Below, in pieces: positions 35,485 through 43,700 of a DNA stretch of 64,000 nucleotides. This stretch comes from Rhizobium sp. FKL33 (GTDB taxonomy: Bacteria; Pseudomonadota; Alphaproteobacteria; Rhizobiales; Rhizobiaceae): assembly GCF_005222915.1 (NCBI RefSeq), contig NZ_STFX01000052.1, positions 791 to 64,790 of the forward strand. The letters are read 5' to 3'. The notes beneath the pieces are model-generated. The model saw only the letters and a list, made by a program, of their open reading frames with translations. It did no database searches and had not been told where the DNA came from. Made by a program: the position numbers and the translations under genes. The number at the start of each line of letters is the position of its first letter. The first letter of the stretch is position 1.

Positions 35485-36618
35485 TCAAAGCAAGAAACTG
35501 TCTTCCGTAAACGCGATCTTTCCTTCGAAGATGACCCGGAACTCCGCTGTCTTGTCCGCGTCGATATTTCCTTCCAGATAGGTTAAATCGCCTTTGTAGC
35601 GGAAACGAAGTTCCCCAGCATCGCCCGAGAACTTCGTGGAGCCGATGAAATCAAAATCCTGGCTCCCCCCAAGAAGCGTGTTGGCGTCAACCGACGAGCT
35701 GAACGCCAGCTGATCCTTCTGCTTCAGGCTGAAATCGAGGATGCGGTCCGGATTGGACAGCGTGCTGTCCTCCACCTCCGAGATCGTGAAGACGTCCGCG
35801 CCGTCCCCGCCGCTCAGGCTGTCCTTGTCGAGCCCGCCGGTGAGATAATCCTTGCCCGCCCCACCATTGAGGACGTCGGCGTCAGCCTCCCCTTGGAAGA
35901 GATCCGTGGCCTTGCCGCCGATGAAGGTGTCGACGCCGTCTCCGCCGAACACATAGGACGAGACCGACAGTGGGGAATTCTGTGAGGCCAGCAGGTATTT
36001 CAGAAGTCCCTCGTCGATCGGCTTCGCGGTCGTCCCGACATATGTGTCGTCCCCGGCGCCGAGATAGATATAGCCGTTGATGCGCCCATCGTTGAACACG
36101 ACATTTTCTTCCTGACCACCAAACGCGATCGCGGGAATAGATCGCAAAACATTGATTTCGCCGTAGTTCAATACACTGATAGACGATGTGACGGTGGTCG
36201 ACGCTTCAGACACGATTCCGCTTTCAATGCCTTCAATCGTGCCTCGATTGACTATTCGGGCATCCACGGCGCCCTCGAACCGAACTCCCGTCTCTCCAAG
36301 AATTGAGCCGTCATTGTAGACCTGATAGGTCGCCCCGCCGCCAATCAGAAGTGCTTCGCTGGACGAGGTGGCGGATGTGAGCGCCCCGCTGTCATAAACG
36401 CGCAACACACCGGAGCCGCTGCTCAGAGAGACGCCGCCCGAATTGCCTGCAACCGTTCCGTAGATGGACAATCTCAAGCTAACTCCCGTGCCCTCGACGC
36501 CATAGTCATCAGTGGACCCCAGGGTGACCCCACTATCGACATAGAGACCAGAATTTGCCGTAAGCACCGCGCGGACGCCAGAGCCGATATTGTCGAAGGT
36601 GTAATATGTCGTCGCCAT
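35485..36618 (-). CDS. RTX (hemolysin-type calcium-binding) secreted protein
   Basis: 377 aa. No N-terminal signal peptide. The first ~200 residues are Ser/Gly/Val-rich and look like a right-handed beta-helix (repeating strand-turn units such as GVRFEGAVDARIVNRGTIEG). About residues 225-280 hold several RTX nonapeptides (FGGDGVDTFIGGKATDLFQG, then NGGAGKDYLTGGLDKDSLSG) that bind calcium. The last part ends IAFTEDSFLL, the usual C-terminal signal for type I secretion. No secretion genes lie nearby. Extracellular; function unknown (adhesin or enzyme scaffold possible). Confidence 0.85.
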   Translation of the reverse strand: MATTYYTFDNIGSGVRAVLTANSGLYVDSGVTLGSTDDYGVEGTGVSLRLSIYGTVAGNSGGVSLSSGSGVLRVYDSGALTSATSSSEALLIGGGATYQVYNDGSILGETGVRFEGAVDARIVNRGTIEGIESGIVSEASTTVTSSISVLNYGEINVLRSIPAIAFGGQEENVVFNDGRINGYIYLGAGDDTYVGTTAKPIDEGLLKYLLASQNSPLSVSSYVFGGDGVDTFIGGKATDLFQGEADADVLNGGAGKDYLTGGLDKDSLSGGDGADVFTISEVEDSTLSNPDRILDFSLKQKDQLAFSSSVDANTLLGGSQDFDFIGSTKFSGDAGELRFRYKGDLTYLEGNIDADKTAEFRVIFEGKIAFTEDSFLL

Positions 36619-36809
36619 TGCCAGCCTCCCCCGAAAACCTTTGAAGATTACCCTAAATAAGCATTAACGACACATACCTTTCAACCGGTTTGCAATGCCC
36701 GAAGTCTAAAATTTGCAGACGAGAGAAGCCAAAAGATGCGTCACGTTGCTGACTGGCCAGAGAAGCAAGCCAAGGCTATACCGGCAGGCTAGCAAGCGGA
36801 GCAATGCGC

Positions 36810-38099
36810 ATGAAAATTCTGATCCTCGGAGCCACCGGCTTCATCGGTTCGGCCATCACCGATGCGCTCGCCACCCGCAGTCATCAGATCCTGGCTTTAG
36901 GCCGCAACACACGACGCGCCGAAGCGCGCGAAGCGCAGTTGAATCGCGATGTGAGCTGGCTGACTTCAGATCTTAGCGGCTTCCGGCAAGCCTCTGACTG
37001 GACTCGACTTTTGGACGGCGTCGAGGTCGTCGTCAATTGCGCTGGCGCGCTGCAGGACGGCCTGTCCGATAATCTCGCCGCCACCCAGCGCGATGCGATG
37101 CTCGCGCTCTACAACGCCGCCGCCCGGACACAGAAGATACGCCGCATCGTGCAGATCTCGGCCGATACCGATGGCGCGGGCGCCGACGCCGCTTTCCTCG
37201 CCACCAAGCGCGCCGCCGACGATGCGTTGAAGGCCTCCGGCCTCGACCACGTCATTCTGCGCCCCGCCTTGGTGATCGGCCGTAATGCTTTCGGCGGCAC
37301 GGCGCTCATCAGGGCGCTCGCCGCCCTGCCCTTCGTCCTGCCGCTCATCGACCACGACAGCCCGGTCGCGACCGTCGCGCTGAGCGACGTAGCGGCCGAG
37401 GTCGTCGCCGCCGTCGAAGGCGAGACGCAGGCGGGAGCAGATCTGCATCTTGCCAGCCCCGAGATCCCGACGCTCGCCGAACTCGTCAAGCTGCATCGCC
37501 GCTGGCTCGGCCTGCCCGACGCGCCCGTCATCGCCCTTCCGGCGCTGGTGGGCCGCCCCGTGGGCGCGGTTGCGGACCTGCTCGGCCGTCTCGGCTGGCG
37601 CTCGCCTTTGCGGTCGACGGCGCTCAGGGTCATGTCCGGCGGCCTGACGGCGCGATCGCCGGTCGAGGGCTTGTTGAATGCGGGGCAGACTTTGGCCGCC
37701 CATCCCGCCGGCGTCCAGGATCTGTGGTTCGCACGGCTCTATTTCAAGAAGCCGCTCCTCTTCTTCACGCTATCGCTGTTCTGGCTGTTGTCGGGATTGA
37801 TCCCGCTTCTCGATCCCATGCGGGCGGGCGCGAATTTCCTGCCTTTCATGCCCTGGAGCGCAGCGCTCGGCGTGACCCTCGCCACCTGCGCGCTCGACAT
37901 CGCCCTCGGTCTGGCCGTTGCCGTGAGGCCATGGTCGCGACGAGCGCTTTGGGGCATGCTGGCGACATCGCTGGCCTATATCGTCGGCGGAACGCTTCTG
38001 CAGCCGGACCTCTGGCTCGATCCGCTCGGACCGCTCGTCAAGGTGACGCCATCGCTCGCGCTGACTCTCGTGGCGCTCGCCATTCTGGATGAACGCTGA
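36810..38099 (+). CDS. SDR-type NAD(P)-binding protein with DoxX-like membrane domain
   Basis: 429 aa from ATG 36810. The N-terminal extended SDR fold starts with ILILGATGFIGSAITDALAT. Tyr-Lys active-site residues are not evident, as in atypical SDRs (NmrA/YwnB-like). The C-terminal ~130 residues have about four membrane helices (LLFFTLSLFWLLSGLIPLLD onwards), matching the DoxX-like domain often fused to this SDR. GGAG at 36798 fits ATG 36810 better than ATG 36804. It overlaps the next gene by 1 bp (TGATG), so the two are an operon. Function uncertain. Confidence 0.85.
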   Translation: MKILILGATGFIGSAITDALATRSHQILALGRNTRRAEAREAQLNRDVSWLTSDLSGFRQASDWTRLLDGVEVVVNCAGALQDGLSDNLAATQRDAMLALYNAAARTQKIRRIVQISADTDGAGADAAFLATKRAADDALKASGLDHVILRPALVIGRNAFGGTALIRALAALPFVLPLIDHDSPVATVALSDVAAEVVAAVEGETQAGADLHLASPEIPTLAELVKLHRRWLGLPDAPVIALPALVGRPVGAVADLLGRLGWRSPLRSTALRVMSGGLTARSPVEGLLNAGQTLAAHPAGVQDLWFARLYFKKPLLFFTLSLFWLLSGLIPLLDPMRAGANFLPFMPWSAALGVTLATCALDIALGLAVAVRPWSRRALWGMLATSLAYIVGGTLLQPDLWLDPLGPLVKVTPSLALTLVALAILDER

Positions 38100-38584
38100 T
38101 GGAGATCGAACCCTTCCTTCGGCTCGCCCATGTCGCCGGCGCCGCCGTGCTCCTGGGCACGGGCGCGGGCATCGCCTTCTTCATGGTCATGGCGCATCGC
38201 AGTCGTGACGCGCGCCTCATCGCCCATGTCTCCGGCACGGTGGTGATCGCCGACACGCTGTTCACGGCCACCGCAGCAATCCTGCAGCCCATCACGGGCT
38301 ATCTGCTCGCGCGCGAAATCGGCTGGCCGTTGACCGAGGGCTGGATCCTGGTGTCACTCGCGCTCTACGTCTTCACCGGCTTGTTCTGGCTGCCGGTGGT
38401 GGCGATCCAGATCCGTCTGCGCGATCTCGCCCGCCGCGCCGCCGCGGAAGGCGCGCCCCTGCCGTTGGCCTATTTCAGGCTCTATCGCATCTGGTTCGCC
38501 TGCGGCTTTCCCGCCTTCGCCGCCGTCGTCGGCATCTTCTGGCTGATGCTCAACAAGCCGGACCTGACTCTCTTCATGAACTGA
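38099..38584 (+). CDS. DUF2269 family integral membrane protein
   Basis: 161 aa with four membrane helices: LRLAHVAGAAVLLGTGAGIA at the start, a second around residue 45, a third around 80 and a fourth around 135. Conserved His near the start is typical of DUF2269. Translationally coupled to the SDR-DoxX gene, a pairing common in Proteobacteria. Function unknown; membrane redox partner is a guess. Confidence 0.85.
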   Translation: MEIEPFLRLAHVAGAAVLLGTGAGIAFFMVMAHRSRDARLIAHVSGTVVIADTLFTATAAILQPITGYLLAREIGWPLTEGWILVSLALYVFTGLFWLPVVAIQIRLRDLARRAAAEGAPLPLAYFRLYRIWFACGFPAFAAVVGIFWLMLNKPDLTLFMN

Positions 38585-38626
38585 AGCATTTGGCGCCAAG
38601 CCTTTGCGGAGACTCGGAAAATCAGG

Positions 38627-39220
38627 TCAGCGCAGCATCGGCCACAGGCTCAACACCAGGAGCCCCGCCATGGTGAGATTGAACCATTTCAGCCGCACCG
38701 GCTCGGAAAGCCAGTCGCGCAGAAGCGCCCCGAACACGGTCCAGCCGCCCTGGCACGGCAGCGCCAGCAGCAGGAAGGCGAAGGCGACCACGAATACCGA
38801 TAGCACAGGATGGGCGGGATCGGCATAGGCGGCCATCGACGACACCGCCATCACCCAGGCTTTGGGATTGACCCACTGGAACGCCGCCGCAGACCAGAAG
38901 CGCATCGGCTCGCCCACTTCGCCCCCCTCGCCCAGCGAACGCGACATGCCGATCGACCAGGCGATATAAAGAAGGTAGAGCCCGCCGGCGATCTTCAGCA
39001 GCGTATAGACGATCGGCGCCGCCTCGAGCAGCGCCCCCAGCCCGAAACCACAGGCGATCAGCAGGCTGCCGAAGCCGACTTCAATGCCGACCATATGCGG
39101 GATCGTCCGTCTCAACCCGAAATTCACGCCCGAGGCCAGCAGCATCATATTGTTGGGGCCAGGGGTGATCGAGGTGGTGAAGGCGAACAGGACTAGCGAC
39201 AGCAGTATTTCAGGCGACAT
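38627..39220 (-). CDS. LysE family amino-acid exporter/translocator
   Basis: 197 aa with about six membrane helices. The family hallmark TTSITPGPNNMMLLASGVNF is at about residues 14-33, and QWVNPKAWVMAVSSMAAY marks the third conserved block. LysE/RhtB proteins export amino acids or similar solutes; the substrate is unknown. ATG 39220 (MSPEILLSLVLF) chosen; the longer open frame to 39604 is antisense to the next gene. Confidence 0.92.
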   Translation of the reverse strand: MSPEILLSLVLFAFTTSITPGPNNMMLLASGVNFGLRRTIPHMVGIEVGFGSLLIACGFGLGALLEAAPIVYTLLKIAGGLYLLYIAWSIGMSRSLGEGGEVGEPMRFWSAAAFQWVNPKAWVMAVSSMAAYADPAHPVLSVFVVAFAFLLLALPCQGGWTVFGALLRDWLSEPVRLKWFNLTMAGLLVLSLWPMLR

Positions 39221-39356
39221 GGGACCCTCATCAAGTCCGGGGGACGATAGAGGTCGCGGATGTTCTGTCCAATGACAAATCTTGAGCAACCATGAACGAA
39301 AATTGATCCTTGGCGTCGGCTCTGCAATGATCAGAATGAACGCAAGGAGATACATG

Positions 39357-40205
39357 ATGCCCGTTGCCCCGATCCCGACGCTCCGCCTGAAGAACGGCGC
39401 CGAATTTCCCACTCTCGGCCAGGGCACCTGGATGATGGGCGAAAGCGCCTCACAGACGGCTGCGGAAGCGGCAAGCCTCCGCCATGGCCTCGATCTCGGC
39501 CTGCCCCTGATCGACACGGCGGAAATGTATGCCGAAGGCGGGGCGGAAAAGGTGGTTGCCGAGGCGATCCGCGGCCGCCGCGGCGACGTGTTCCTGGTCA
39601 GCAAAGTCTATCCGTGGAACGCCAGCCGCCAGGGAACGATCGACGCCTGCGAACGCAGCCTCAAGCGGCTCGGCGTCGATCGCATCGATCTCTATCTCCT
39701 GCACTGGCGCGGCGAACACCCGCTTGCAGACACCGTCGCCGCTTTCGAGCAATTGAAGCAGGAGGGAAAGATCGGCGGTTGGGGCGTGTCGAACTTCGAC
39801 ACCGACGACATGGCTGAATTGTTGGACGTGGACGGCGGCGAGAACTGCCTCGTCAACCAGATCCTCTACAATCTCGCCCGCAGAGGGCCGGAGGTGGACC
39901 TGATCCCCTTCTGCCGCGAACATGGCGTGTCGATCATGGCCTATTCGCCCATCGAGCAGGGCAAATTATTGAGCCACCCTGACCTCATCCGCCTCGCCAA
40001 GGCGCATCAGGCGACGCCGGCGCAGGTTGCGCTCGCCTATCTCCTGGGACAGGCCGGCGTGATCGCCATCCCCAAAAGCAGCCGCGCCGAACGCGTGGCG
40101 GAAAACCGCGCCTCGGCGGAAATCAGGCTGACGTCCGAAACCTTGGCGACGCTCGACCGGCTGTTTCCCCGGCCGAGCCGGAAGATCCCGCTCGAGATGA
40201 TCTGA
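39357..40205 (+). CDS. Aldo/keto reductase
   Basis: 282 aa TIM barrel of the AKR5-like type. Catalytic residues: Asp and Tyr in [16 protein letters not shown] (about 50-65), Lys in [10 protein letters not shown] (about 80), His in [12 protein letters not shown] (about 117), all present. [16 protein letters not shown] (about 240) is the NADPH-binding block. AAGGAGA at 39344-39350 fits ATG 39357 (6 nt) better than ATG 39354 (3 nt). It is divergent from the LysE gene with 136 bp between. Confidence 0.92.
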   Translation: MPVAPIPTLRLKNGAEFPTLGQGTWMMGESASQTAAEAASLRHGLDLGLPLIDTAEMYAEGGAEKVVAEAIRGRRGDVFLVSKVYPWNASRQGTIDACERSLKRLGVDRIDLYLLHWRGEHPLADTVAAFEQLKQEGKIGGWGVSNFDTDDMAELLDVDGGENCLVNQILYNLARRGPEVDLIPFCREHGVSIMAYSPIEQGKLLSHPDLIRLAKAHQATPAQVALAYLLGQAGVIAIPKSSRAERVAENRASAEIRLTSETLATLDRLFPRPSRKIPLEMI

Positions 40206-40229
40206 CCGCGAGCGGGCTAGAATTCAGCC

Positions 40230-40802
40230 TTACATGCCCTGCGAGCCGCGATTCATCGCGGCGATGCCGGTGCGGCAGACTTCGATCAGACCGAGCGGCT
40301 GCATGATGGCGATGAACTGGTCGATCTTCGACGGCTTGCCGGTGATTTCGAACACGAAATGATCGGTGGTGGCGTCGATGACCTTGGCGCGGAAGGCGTC
40401 GGCGAGCCGCAGCGCTTCAACACGATGTTCGCCGTTGCCCGCCACCTTGATCAGGCCCAATTCGCGCTCGATCGGACGCTCCTGGCCCATTTCGCGGGCG
40501 CGGACAGTCAGATCGACGACGCGATGCACCGGCACGATGCGGTCGAGCTGGGTCTTGATCTGTTCGAGCACATGCGGCGTGCCGCGGGTGACGATGGTGA
40601 TGCGCGACAGATGCGACTTATGCTCCGTCTCCGACACCGTCAGGCTCTCAATATTGTAGCCGCGGCCCGAGAACAGGCCGATGACACGGGCGAGCACGCC
40701 CGGTTCATTCGACACCAGAACCGATAGCGTATGGCTTTCGGCAAGCTCGGTTTCCTTGGAGATGAAATAGGCCGAACCGGTCGGCTGAAGATGTGCGTTC
40801 AT
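40230..40802 (-). CDS. ilvH: Acetolactate synthase small (regulatory) subunit
   Basis: 190 aa. The ACT domain (HTLSVLVSNEPGVLARVIGL and following FSGRGYNIESLTVSETE, about residues 24-60) binds valine for feedback inhibition of the large subunit. The C-terminal ACT-like domain has FEITGKPSKIDQFIAIMQPL. The partner ilvI is normally directly upstream; here a VapBC module of about 690 bp lies between. Whether ilvH is still read from the ilvI promoter is uncertain. Confidence 0.96.
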   Translation of the reverse strand: MNAHLQPTGSAYFISKETELAESHTLSVLVSNEPGVLARVIGLFSGRGYNIESLTVSETEHKSHLSRITIVTRGTPHVLEQIKTQLDRIVPVHRVVDLTVRAREMGQERPIERELGLIKVAGNGEHRVEALRLADAFRAKVIDATTDHFVFEITGKPSKIDQFIAIMQPLGLIEVCRTGIAAMNRGSQGM

Positions 40803-40823
40803 GTCTGTTTCCTGCCCTTGTGT

Positions 40824-41225
40824 TTAGTGCGCCAGCTCGACGCTGACTGAATTCTGAGATTTCTGCGCCGCCCGCGCAAAAGCGCGGTCGAAAGTTATGA
40901 AGGTTCCGCCGGATCGCATGGATGCGAGGTGAAAGGCGTCAGCAAAATCGAGACCGTTCTCACTCAGTTCCAGCGCCCATTGAAACCGTTCTGACTCCTC
41001 GATCGCCACTGTGGACAACATCGCCAGTCGCCGGAGCAAGTTCAGCGTCGAAGCCTTATCCAGTTTGAGCACCTTGCGAAGCACCCACTCCGTTTCCAGC
41101 AGCACCGTGGACAGCAACAGAACATCCCCTTGGCTGAAGATTTTCGCTGCGACCTCCCATTGCTCGCTGTCGTCTCTTGCGAGATATCGAACGAGCACAT
41201 TGGTATCGACGACGCGGATGTCCAT
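40824..41225 (-). CDS. vapC: VapC-type PIN-domain toxin
   Basis: 133 aa PIN-domain ribonuclease. The acidic catalytic residues are Asp in RVVDTNVLVRYLARDD (about residue 6), Glu in STVLLETEWVLRKVL (about 42) and Asp in GLDFADAFHLASMR (about 98) and FITFDRAFA, so the active site looks intact. It starts 2 bp after the antitoxin stop. The gene stops 21 bp before ilvH, so the toxin lies between two acetolactate synthase genes. Confidence 0.92.
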   Translation of the reverse strand: MDIRVVDTNVLVRYLARDDSEQWEVAAKIFSQGDVLLLSTVLLETEWVLRKVLKLDKASTLNLLRRLAMLSTVAIEESERFQWALELSENGLDFADAFHLASMRSGGTFITFDRAFARAAQKSQNSVSVELAH

Positions 41226-41227
41226 GG

Positions 41228-41509
41228 CTACCGACTCTTCCGCTCCCAACGTTCCCGGACTTCCTCAGCGATCGCCTCTTCAATGAGCGCATCGGTGATC
41301 GCCGGTCCCTTGTAGCGCGGAAGCCCGGCAACGAACTCATCCGGCGTCAGCTTGCGCTGAGGCTCCGCCACCGTAGACGCAACTCTCAGCCGCACCTCTT
41401 TGCGATCGCCAGACACCTCAACATCGTCGCCTTCGGCGATGCCATGCGCCTCGAGCACCGCTTTCGGCAGCGCCACCACGTCGTCGGGACTGATCTTCAC
41501 CTTGGCCAT
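41228..41509 (-). CDS. vapB: VapB-type antitoxin (AbrB/SpoVT fold)
   Basis: 93 aa. The N-terminal AbrB-type DNA-binding fold (KVKISPDDVVALPKAVLEAH and GIAEGDDVEVSGDRKEV) is at residues 3-45. The C-terminal tail (RKLTPDEFVAGLPRYKGPAI) is the likely toxin-binding region. ATG 41509 chosen on similarity; an upstream open frame to 41614 overlaps the ilvI end and is not supported. Gene order antitoxin-toxin and the 2-bp spacing fit a VapBC operon. Confidence 0.88.
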   Translation of the reverse strand: MAKVKISPDDVVALPKAVLEAHGIAEGDDVEVSGDRKEVRLRVASTVAEPQRKLTPDEFVAGLPRYKGPAITDALIEEAIAEEVRERWERKSR

Positions 41510-41564
41510 CGAGATCTCCGGGCGGGAAGGACATGCTCGAGCATATCCCTCCCGCCGATCTTTA

Positions 41565-43337
41565 TCAAACCAGCTGGCGGCCCTTGGCGTCGATGGCGTT
41601 GGCAACCACTTCATCGGTCGCCTCGTCCGGCAAGAGCATCTCGTTATGCGCCTTGCCCGACGGGATCATCGGGAAGCAGTTGGCGAGATTGGCGACGCGG
41701 CAGTCGAAGATCACCGGCAGCGGGCTTTCGATCATCTCGATGATCGCCGCGTCGAGATCCTCGGGCTTTTCGCAGCGGATGCCCTTGCCGCCATAGGCTT
41801 CGGCCAGCTTGACGAAATCGGGCATCGCCTCGGTGTAGGAGTTGGACAGGCGGTTGCCGTGCAGCAGCTGCTGCCACTGGCGCACCATGCCCATATACTG
41901 GTTGTTCAGGATGAAGATCTTGATCGGGGCGTTATACTGCACCGCCGCCGACATTTCCTGAATGCACATCTGGATCGAGGCGTCGCCGGCGATGTCGATG
42001 ACCAGGCTCTCCGGATGGGCGATCTGCGCGCCGAGCGCCGCCGGCAGGCCGTAGCCCATCGTGCCGAGCCCGCCGGAGGTCAGCCAGCGGTTCGGCTCTT
42101 CGAACTTGTAGAACTGCGCCGCCCACATCTGGTGCTGGCCCACTTCGGTGGTGATGTAGGTGTCGCGATCCTTGGTCAGTTCGTAGAGCCGCTCGATGGC
42201 GTATTGCGGCATGATCACGTCGTTGCTCTTTGTGTAGGCGAGCGAGTTGCGGCCGCGCCATTTCTGGATCTGCGCCCACCAGTCGGCGAGACGATCCTTG
42301 GAGGCGGCTTTCGCCTGGGAGCGATAGATCCTCAGCATGTCCTCGAGCACCGAGGCGGTGTCCCCGACGACGCGAACGTCGGCATTGACGTTCTTGTTGA
42401 TCGAAGAGGGATCGATGTCGATATGGATCTTCTTCGAATTCGGCGAAAACGCGTTCAGGCGGCCGGTAATGCGGTCGTCGAAGCGCGCGCCGACACAGAG
42501 CATGACGTCGCAGTCATGCATGACCATATTGGCCTCGTAGGTGCCGTGCATGCCGAGCATGCCGAGCCAGGCCGGACCGGAGGCCGGATAGGCGCCGAGA
42601 CCCATCAGCGTCGAGGTGATCGGGAAGCCCGTGAGGTCGACCAGTTCGCGCAGCAGCTTGGACGCGACCGGACCGGAATTGATCACGCCGCCGCCGGAAT
42701 AGATGACGCCCTTGCGCGCGCCGGCCAGGAGCGCCACGGCCTTTTCGATCTCGCTCAGGTCGCCCTGGATCTTCGGCTGGTAGTTGGCCTTCAGCGGCAC
42801 TTCGGAGGGCGGCACGTAAGTGCCGGTGGCGAACTGCACGTCCTTCGGGATGTCGACGACGACAGGACCCGGCCGACCGGTCTGAGCGATGCGGAAGGCT
42901 TCATGCAGCACGCGGGCGAGATCGTTGACGTCCTTGACCAGCCAGTTGTGCTTGGTGCAGGGGCGCGTGATGCCGACCGTGTCGCATTCCTGGAAGGCGT
43001 CGGAGCCGATGAGCGTGGTCGGAACCTGGCCGGTGATGCAGACGAGCGGGATGGAATCCATCAGCGCGTCCTGCAACGGCGTCACAGCGTTCGTCGCTCC
43101 CGGGCCGGAGGTGACCAGCATGACGCCGACCTTGCCGGTGGAGCGCGCATAGCCTTCGGCGGCATGGCCCGCGCCCTGTTCGTGACGGACGAGAATGTGC
43201 TGGATGTCGTCCTGCTGGAAGATTTCGTCATAGATCGGCAGCACGGCGCCGCCGGGATAACCGAAAATGTGCTGGACGCCATTGTCCCGCAAGGCTTGCA
43301 GGACGATCTCCGCCCCCGTCATCCGCATGTCGCTCAT
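41565..43337 (-). CDS. ilvI: Acetolactate synthase large (catalytic) subunit
   Basis: 590 aa ThDP- and FAD-dependent enzyme condensing pyruvate to acetolactate. TGAEIVLQALRDNGVQHIFG opens the protein and the catalytic Glu is in HEQGAGHAAEGYARSTGKVG at about residue 48. The ThDP motif GDASIQMCIQEMSAAVQY with downstream N-N-Q is near residue 455 (IAGDASIQM...NNQYMGM). ATG 43337 was chosen from similarity (MSDMRMTGAEIV). An attenuator lies 55 bp upstream. It feeds ilvC. Called ilvI here; ilvB is the alternative name. Confidence 0.96.
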   Translation of the reverse strand: MSDMRMTGAEIVLQALRDNGVQHIFGYPGGAVLPIYDEIFQQDDIQHILVRHEQGAGHAAEGYARSTGKVGVMLVTSGPGATNAVTPLQDALMDSIPLVCITGQVPTTLIGSDAFQECDTVGITRPCTKHNWLVKDVNDLARVLHEAFRIAQTGRPGPVVVDIPKDVQFATGTYVPPSEVPLKANYQPKIQGDLSEIEKAVALLAGARKGVIYSGGGVINSGPVASKLLRELVDLTGFPITSTLMGLGAYPASGPAWLGMLGMHGTYEANMVMHDCDVMLCVGARFDDRITGRLNAFSPNSKKIHIDIDPSSINKNVNADVRVVGDTASVLEDMLRIYRSQAKAASKDRLADWWAQIQKWRGRNSLAYTKSNDVIMPQYAIERLYELTKDRDTYITTEVGQHQMWAAQFYKFEEPNRWLTSGGLGTMGYGLPAALGAQIAHPESLVIDIAGDASIQMCIQEMSAAVQYNAPIKIFILNNQYMGMVRQWQQLLHGNRLSNSYTEAMPDFVKLAEAYGGKGIRCEKPEDLDAAIIEMIESPLPVIFDCRVANLANCFPMIPSGKAHNEMLLPDEATDEVVANAIDAKGRQLV

Positions 43338-43391
43338 TGTCTCTGGTCCTTCCCTTCGAATTGTCGCGCGCATTACCAAGTTTCAGGGCAT

Positions 43392-43469
43392 AAAAAAAGG
43401 CCCCCGGAGGAGCCTCGTTTTGCGCATGGGTGGCTATTGCCGGACGGTCACACCGTCCTGCCCATGCGC
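43392..43469 (-). promoter_or_regulatory. Transcription attenuator upstream of ilvI
   Basis: Terminator: AGGCTCC-TCCG-GGGGCCT with six T's, complement of 43392-43415, 55 bp before ilvI. Upstream hairpin: GCGCATGGG (minus strand 43461-43469) pairs with CCCATGCGC (minus strand 43422-43430), with an inner ACCGTCC/GGACGGT hairpin (43442-43458). The upstream hairpin overlaps the end of the leader peptide. A ribosome stalled at the Ile-Leu-Val-Val codons should keep the upstream hairpin from forming and free its 3' strand for an antiterminator. Which alternative pairing then wins cannot be settled by eye. Confidence 0.78.
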
Positions 43470-43504
43470 CTTCCCACTACAAGAATGTTTGCGAATTTGA
43501 TCAT
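43448..43504 (-). CDS. Leader peptide of the ilv attenuator
   Basis: 18 codons from ATG 43504 to TGA 43448-43450: MIKFANILVVGRRMGRTV. The Ile-Leu-Val-Val run (ATT CTT GTA GTG, 43475-43486) covers all three branched-chain amino acids, the arrangement expected for charged-tRNA sensing. Weak upstream AGGG could be the ribosome binding site. It is too short for ordinary gene finders. Confidence 0.8.
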   Translation of the reverse strand: MIKFANILVVGRRMGRTV

Positions 43505-43700
43505 GGGCCCTGCATAGAGCGAAATTCACCGGACGTCAACCGCGACAGAAGGAAAGACCCGCGAGCGCTAGAACCGGAACCGGCAGCCAATCTTATCTAT
43601 CTAATACAACGATTTAACATATTCGGGAAATCGGCCCCCAAATCACTACGCTTGGTAAGTATTGGCTTGATTTTGGTAAAAATACGAGATTGAGCAGGGC

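Noticed and set aside
41400-43517. Plus-strand open frame of 705 codons across ilvI
   Set aside because: Antisense shadow of the acetolactate synthase gene; long open frames on the opposite strand are common in GC-rich genes.
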